A DNA stretch of 9,549 nt from an uncultured Collinsella sp. (GTDB lineage: Bacteria; Actinomycetota; Coriobacteriia; Coriobacteriales; Coriobacteriaceae). Position 1 is the stretch's first letter; every line of letters starts with the position of its first letter. This document shows positions 6,394 through 9,549 of this stretch, one piece after another. Under the pieces are notes generated by a model that was given only the letters and a program-made list of their open reading frames with translations, had not been told where the DNA came from and searched no databases. The position numbers were made by a program, and so were the translations under genes. The DNA lies in contig UROO01000074.1 in NCBI GenBank assembly GCA_900549555.1, forward strand, positions 1-9,549. The letters are read 5' to 3'.

Positions 6394-6422
6394 CGGAGCC
6401 GTATTGCAACGCGGCTCCGATT
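6391..6422 (+). repeat. Perfect 11-bp inverted repeat between plsX and acpP (operator or terminator)
   Basis: AATCGGAGCCG (6391-6401) is the exact reverse complement of CGGCTCCGATT (6412-6422), with a 10-base spacer that contains TTGCAA. No T-run follows; the next bases are GCC then GTGTT repeats. Two readings fit: a GC-rich terminator of plsX lacking a proper U-tract, or a dyad operator overlapping the acpP -10 box, where a regulator of lipid genes could bind. The sequence alone does not decide between them. Confidence 0.7.
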
Positions 6423-6425
6423 GCC

Positions 6426-6440
6426 GTGTTGTGTTGTGTT
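6426..6440 (+). repeat. Three tandem GTGTT units in the acpP leader
   Basis: GTGTT occurs three times in exact tandem between the inverted repeat and the acpP ribosome binding site. It is short enough to be chance or a slippage product; I assign no function. Confidence 0.8.
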
Positions 6441-6464
6441 CCATGACATACGAGAGGAAGCGCT

Positions 6465-6707
6465 ATGGACCGCTCCGATATCTTCGATAAGATCGCCGAA
6501 ATCGCCGCTGACGTGCTGGGTGTCGATGTCGCCGACATTAGCGACGAGACCACTTTTGACGATCTCGATGCCGATTCGCTCGAGCGTCTGCAGCTGGTGA
6601 CGGCCATCGAGGACGAGTTCGACCTCGAGATCGATGACGAGACCCTGCTGTCGCTCAACTCTGTCGCCGACGCCGTCGACGCGATCGAAAACGCCAAGGA
6701 GGCCTAA
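6465..6707 (+). CDS. acpP: Acyl carrier protein
   Basis: An 80-residue, strongly acidic four-helix carrier protein that holds growing acyl chains on a 4'-phosphopantetheine arm during fatty-acid synthesis and donates acyl groups to PlsX. The attachment site is Ser38 in DADSLERLQL (35-44), at the start of helix II. The usual form is GADSLDxVEL, so the residues after the serine (ERLQL) are somewhat unusual, with Gln43 at the position of the conserved Glu. Hydrophobic positions of the last helix (VADAVDAIE) are conserved. Clear AGAGGAAG (6453-6460) precedes the ATG by 4 bp. The gene ends 3 bp before rnc and its last codons carry the rnc ribosome binding site. A dedicated carrier for another pathway cannot be excluded, but the plsX-acpP-rnc context favours the fatty-acid ACP. 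Confidence 0.93.
   Translation: MDRSDIFDKIAEIAADVLGVDVADISDETTFDDLDADSLERLQLVTAIEDEFDLEIDDETLLSLNSVADAVDAIENAKEA
6696..6702 (+). promoter_or_regulatory. Ribosome binding site deciding the TTG start of rnc
   Basis: AAGGAGG, a near-perfect Shine-Dalgarno site, lies inside the last acpP codons, 8 bp before TTG 6711. It supports the non-ATG start and suggests that rnc translation is coupled to that of acpP. Confidence 0.8.
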
Positions 6708-6710
6708 GTC

Positions 6711-7436
6711 TTGGCTTTGTCTGAACGACTCACGCGCGCCCAGGAGATTCTGGGCCATGAGTTCAATAACAAGGTGCTGCTGCGCGCAGCGCTCACGCAT
6801 CCCTCGGCCGTCGAGGGCCAGCCGGTCTCTGCCAGCTATGAGCGCCTTGAGTTTTTGGGAGATTCCATTTTGGGCGCCGTGGTGGCCCGTTCGCTCTTTG
6901 AGTCCTATCCCGAGTTTGACGAGGGCAAGCTCACGCGCCTGAAGGTGTCCCTTGTCTCGGGCGCCACGCTGTCCGAGGTGTCGCACGAGCTGGGTATCGA
7001 CGACATCATCATCTTTGGTGCCTCCGAGACCGGCACCGGCGCGCGTGGCCTGCACTCGGCGCTCGAGAACGTCTACGAGTCGCTCGTGGGCGCGCTGTAT
7101 CTGGATGCCGGCTGGGATGCTGCGGCGGAGTTTATCCATCGTACTCTCAAGCCGCACCTGGCTTCCGAGCGTGCCGAGCACCCCGCGAACCCCAAGTCGT
7201 TCTTGCAGGAGTGCGTGCAGGCAGACGGCCACGAGCCTCCCGCGTATAAGCTGGTCGGCTCCGAGGGCCCCGCGCATGCGCCCACCTTTACCGCTGTGGT
7301 GCTCATCGACGGTATTCGCCAGGGCCGCGGCATCGGTTCCTCCAAGAAGGAGGCCGAGGGGGCCGCTGCGCTCGAGGCGCTCGACCGCATGGGCTACACC
7401 ACCAACGGCGTGATTCTTAACAAGAAGCCTGTTTAA
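6711..7436 (+). CDS. rnc: Ribonuclease III
   Basis: RNase III is a dimeric, Mg-dependent double-strand RNA nuclease that processes rRNA precursors and structured mRNAs. At 241 residues it has the usual two domains. The nuclease domain (about 5-150) has the signature ERLEFLGDSILG (44-55), supplying Glu47 and Asp51. The dsRNA-binding domain (about 160-226) begins NPKSFLQE and ends with GxGxSKKEAEGAAALEAL. The second metal-binding segment reads ENVYESLVGALYLD (119-132): Glu123 matches E. coli Glu117, but the position of E. coli Asp114 is Asn120. The GxGE..TGGR stretch before it is also altered (GASETGTGARG). The TTG start is backed by AAGGAGG 8 bp upstream. It lies between acpP and smc, as in Bacillus, with smc 10 bp downstream. 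The family call is secure; full catalytic competence is likely but untested. Confidence 0.95.
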   Translation: MALSERLTRAQEILGHEFNNKVLLRAALTHPSAVEGQPVSASYERLEFLGDSILGAVVARSLFESYPEFDEGKLTRLKVSLVSGATLSEVSHELGIDDIIIFGASETGTGARGLHSALENVYESLVGALYLDAGWDAAAEFIHRTLKPHLASERAEHPANPKSFLQECVQADGHEPPAYKLVGSEGPAHAPTFTAVVLIDGIRQGRGIGSSKKEAEGAAALEALDRMGYTTNGVILNKKPV

Positions 7437-7446
7437 GCGAGGAACC

Positions 7447-9501
7447 GTGTATCTCAAGTCCCTCACGCTCAAAGGGTTCAAGTCGTTTGCCGACCGTGCC
7501 CATATGTCATTTGAGCCGGGCCTGACCGTCATCGTCGGTCCCAATGGCTCGGGAAAATCGAACATCTCCGACTCGATTCTGTGGGTCCTGGGCGAGCAGA
7601 GCGCCAAGCAGCTGCGCGGCCAGGCCATGGAGGACGTCATCTTCTCGGGATCGTCGGCGCGCAAGCCGGTGGGTGTCGCCGAGGTCACGCTGGTGCTCGA
7701 TAACTCGGACCATATGCTGCCTGTCGACTTTGATGAGGTCGCCATCACCCGCCGTATGTATCGCTCGGGCGAAAGCGAATACCTCATCAACTCGAGCCCG
7801 TGCCGCCTGATGGACATTCAGGACATCTTGCACGATTCGGGCCTGGGCAAGGATACGCATTCCATCATCAGCCAGGGCAAGCTCGATGCCATTTTGCAGA
7901 GCCGCCCCGAGGAGCGCCGCGCCCTGATCGAGGAGGCTGCCGGCATCTCCAAGCACAAGCGCCGCAAGGAGCGTGCGCTCAAAAAGATTAAATCGATGGA
8001 CGAGCACCTGACCCGTGCCCGCGATATCAATAAGGAGATCGCCCGTCAGCTGCGGCCGCTGGAGCGTCAGGTCGATCGCGCACGCAAGTATAAAGAGCTG
8101 TCCTCGCGCGCGAACGAGCTTACGCAGATGCTGGCCGTCGACGAGCTTCGTTCGCTGCAGTCGCAGTGGAACGACCTGGAGAGTCGCTCCAAGGAGGGCG
8201 CTGCCGAGCTTGAGCTTGCGCAGTACCGCCTGGGCGAAAAGGAGCGCGAGCTCGAGAAGCTCCAGGTCATGCTCGAGGAAAAGGGCCTGTTTGTGGGCGA
8301 TCTGGGCGAGCAGCGCCGTCATATGCAAGACGTGGTCGGCCGCATTAACTCCGATATGCGCCTGCTCGAGGAAAAAGGCCACAACATGGTGTCGCGCCTG
8401 TCCGACATGCGCGGCCAGATCTCGAGCTCCGAACATCAGCGCCGTCGCGTGGTCGAGGAGCTCGAGGATGCACGTGCCCAGCTTGAGGAAGTGACCGGTG
8501 CGCACATGCAGGCCCAGGACGACGTTGACGCCGCCGGACCTGCCGCCGCCCAGCTCCACGAGCGTCGCGTTGCGCTTGACAATCAGATTTCGCAGCTCAC
8601 GCGCGAGCAGCGCGATGTCCAGCGTGTGGCCGATAACGCCGCGCTCGAGCTCGCCAAGGTGAAGGACTCGCTGAGCAATGCCGAGGTCGAGGACAACATG
8701 TACGCCTCGCGCCTGGAGCAGATCGACGAACAGCTCGAGGAGGTCACGGCATCGCTTGATAGCCGCCGCAACCGTGGTGAGGAGCTCGAAGGCGCGCTCG
8801 ATCAGGCTCGCCAAGCCCAGGTCGACGCGCGCGAGGCTACCGAGGTCACCCGTGCGGCGTTGAAGGACTTGCGTGATCGCGAGAGCGAGGCACGCAACAA
8901 GCTGTCCGAGGTTCGCTCTGAGCTCGCGAGCCAAAAGAAGCTCGATGCTCGCATGGCCGATAGCTCGCCGCTGGTGAGCCGTCTGATGGGCGCACTGGGC
9001 GATGATGTCTCGGGTCGTCTGGGCGACGTGCTCGAGGCCCCTCGTGAGCTCGAGGGCCTGGTCGAGCAGCTACTTGCCGGCGATATCGATGCCCTGCTGT
9101 TTGATGACACCGCCACGCTTGAGCGCGCCGGTCGTGCGGCTCTGGACCAAAAGAAGGCTTCTGGCGAGGCGCTGCTGGTGGCGCGCGGCGTGAGCGGCGG
9201 TGCTGCTGCTAAGGGTGCTGCCGGTTCGCGTCTGGTCGATCGCCTGTCCGTGCGCTCCGGTTATGGCCCGGTTGTCGAGGCCCTGCTCGGCGGTTATTAC
9301 GTGGTCGATGACTTGGCTGCCGCGCTGGCGGCACCTGTCGTTGACGGCGTGACCTATGTGACTCCCGATGGCGCCCGCGTGAGCTGTGGCGGCCTGGTGC
9401 GCGTTGGGCTCGATGCCGGCGAGGCTTCGGGTGCCCTGGAGCGCAAGCGTCGCATCCGTGAGCTGGAGGGCTTGGAGCCCGATCTGGCTGCTGTGTTTGC
9501 G
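7447..9501 (+). CDS. smc: Chromosome segregation protein SMC, N-terminal 685 residues (3' truncated)
   Basis: SMC forms the ring-shaped ATPase of the SMC-ScpAB condensin that compacts and segregates the chromosome. The frame starts at GTG 7447 (MYLKSLTLKGFKSFAD, the family opening; weak GAGG at 7439-7442) and stays open to the end of the genomic sequence, so its stop is missing. Visible parts: Walker A GPNGSGKS (31-38), R-loop region (about 55-60), Q-loop ISQGKLD (141-147), an N-terminal coiled coil (about 165-495), and the hinge from about 500, including GRLGDVLEAPRELEGLVEQL (523-542) and GYGPVVEALLGGYY (587-onward part of the hinge). The fragment ends at RKRRIRELE, where the returning coiled coil begins. 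The signature motif and Walker B of the C-terminal head lie beyond the contig, out of about 1180 residues expected. Past 9501 the frame reads adapter (LSLIHISEPTRRTPIS), which should be trimmed. Confidence 0.97.
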
Positions 9502-9549
9502 CTGTCTCTTATACACATCTCCGAGCCCACGAGACGGACTCCTATCTCG
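9502..9549 (-). other. Residual Illumina/Nextera adapter (not genomic)
   Basis: CTGTCTCTTATACACATCT (9502-9520) is the reverse-complement Tn5 mosaic end and the read-through trimming sequence. The rest of the read-2 adapter runs to 9535, then GGACTCCT (9536-9543), the complement of the same index found at the left end, then ATCTCG (9544-9549), the start of the P7 tail. It is the same block as 1-46, inverted, plus 2 bases. Confidence 0.98.

Noticed and set aside
6345..7817. 490-residue minus-strand open frame across acpP, rnc and the start of smc
   Set aside because: It lies opposite three well-supported genes and shows no domain; long antisense frames are expected with strong third-position GC bias.
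7507..8934. 475-residue minus-strand open frame opposite smc
   Set aside because: It is the antisense of a highly biased coiled-coil gene; its Leu/Ala/His-rich translation mirrors smc codons.
47..9501. CRISPR arrays, tRNA or rRNA genes, insertion sequences, phage or toxin-antitoxin genes
   Set aside because: I looked for spaced repeats, tRNA-like clover-leaf sequence and transposase or toxin motifs and saw none; genes fill almost the whole window and the largest gap is 114 bp.
9070..9516. 148-residue minus-strand frame starting in the right adapter
   Set aside because: Its first residues (MYKRQ) come from adapter and the rest is antisense to the smc hinge.
1..9547. 46-bp perfect terminal inverted repeats, as if this were a transposon or linear element
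   Set aside because: The repeats are indexed Nextera adapter containing the Tn5 mosaic end, and the genes between them are ordinary chromosomal housekeeping genes cut mid-frame at both ends.

Overview
This 9.5-kb window is a fragment of a high-GC bacterial chromosome with leftover sequencing adapter at both ends (1-46 and 9502-9549). The genomic part is 47-9501. All genes are on the + strand, packed tightly, with strong G/C preference at third codon positions. The products and gene order point to an actinobacterium, most likely class Coriobacteriia and perhaps Collinsella from gut. This is inferred from protein flavour and synteny; there is no rRNA marker to prove it.

Layout: C-terminal end of fakA (fatty-acid kinase), recG (branched-DNA helicase), rsmD (16S rRNA methyltransferase) and coaD (phosphopantetheine adenylyltransferase) form a first block with a 10-bp gap and 4- and 8-bp overlaps. 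An imperfect hairpin with a T-run at the end of coaD and an extended -10 promoter then mark a probable break. The second block is a DivIVA/SepIVA-like coiled-coil gene overlapping a DUF177 (YceD) gene. It is followed by rpmF (ribosomal protein L32) with its own likely promoter, and then an intrinsic terminator just before plsX. The plsX-acpP gap (114 bp) holds an 11-bp perfect inverted repeat overlapping a -10-like box. acpP, rnc (RNase III, TTG start) and smc (first 685 residues, cut by the contig end) follow almost without gaps.

The genes link three processes. For lipid synthesis, FakA and PlsX are the two known routes to acyl-phosphate, ACP carries the acyl chain, and CoaD makes the CoA precursor whose phosphopantetheine arm activates ACP. 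For ribosome and RNA biology there are RsmD, YceD, L32 and RNase III. For chromosome and envelope maintenance there are RecG, SMC and the SepIVA-like protein. This is a conserved housekeeping neighbourhood and I see no defence, mobile or otherwise novel system. The points most worth checking are the adapter ends, an Asp-to-Asn change at a metal-ligand position of RNase III, the SepIVA-like gene, and the regulatory structures around plsX.
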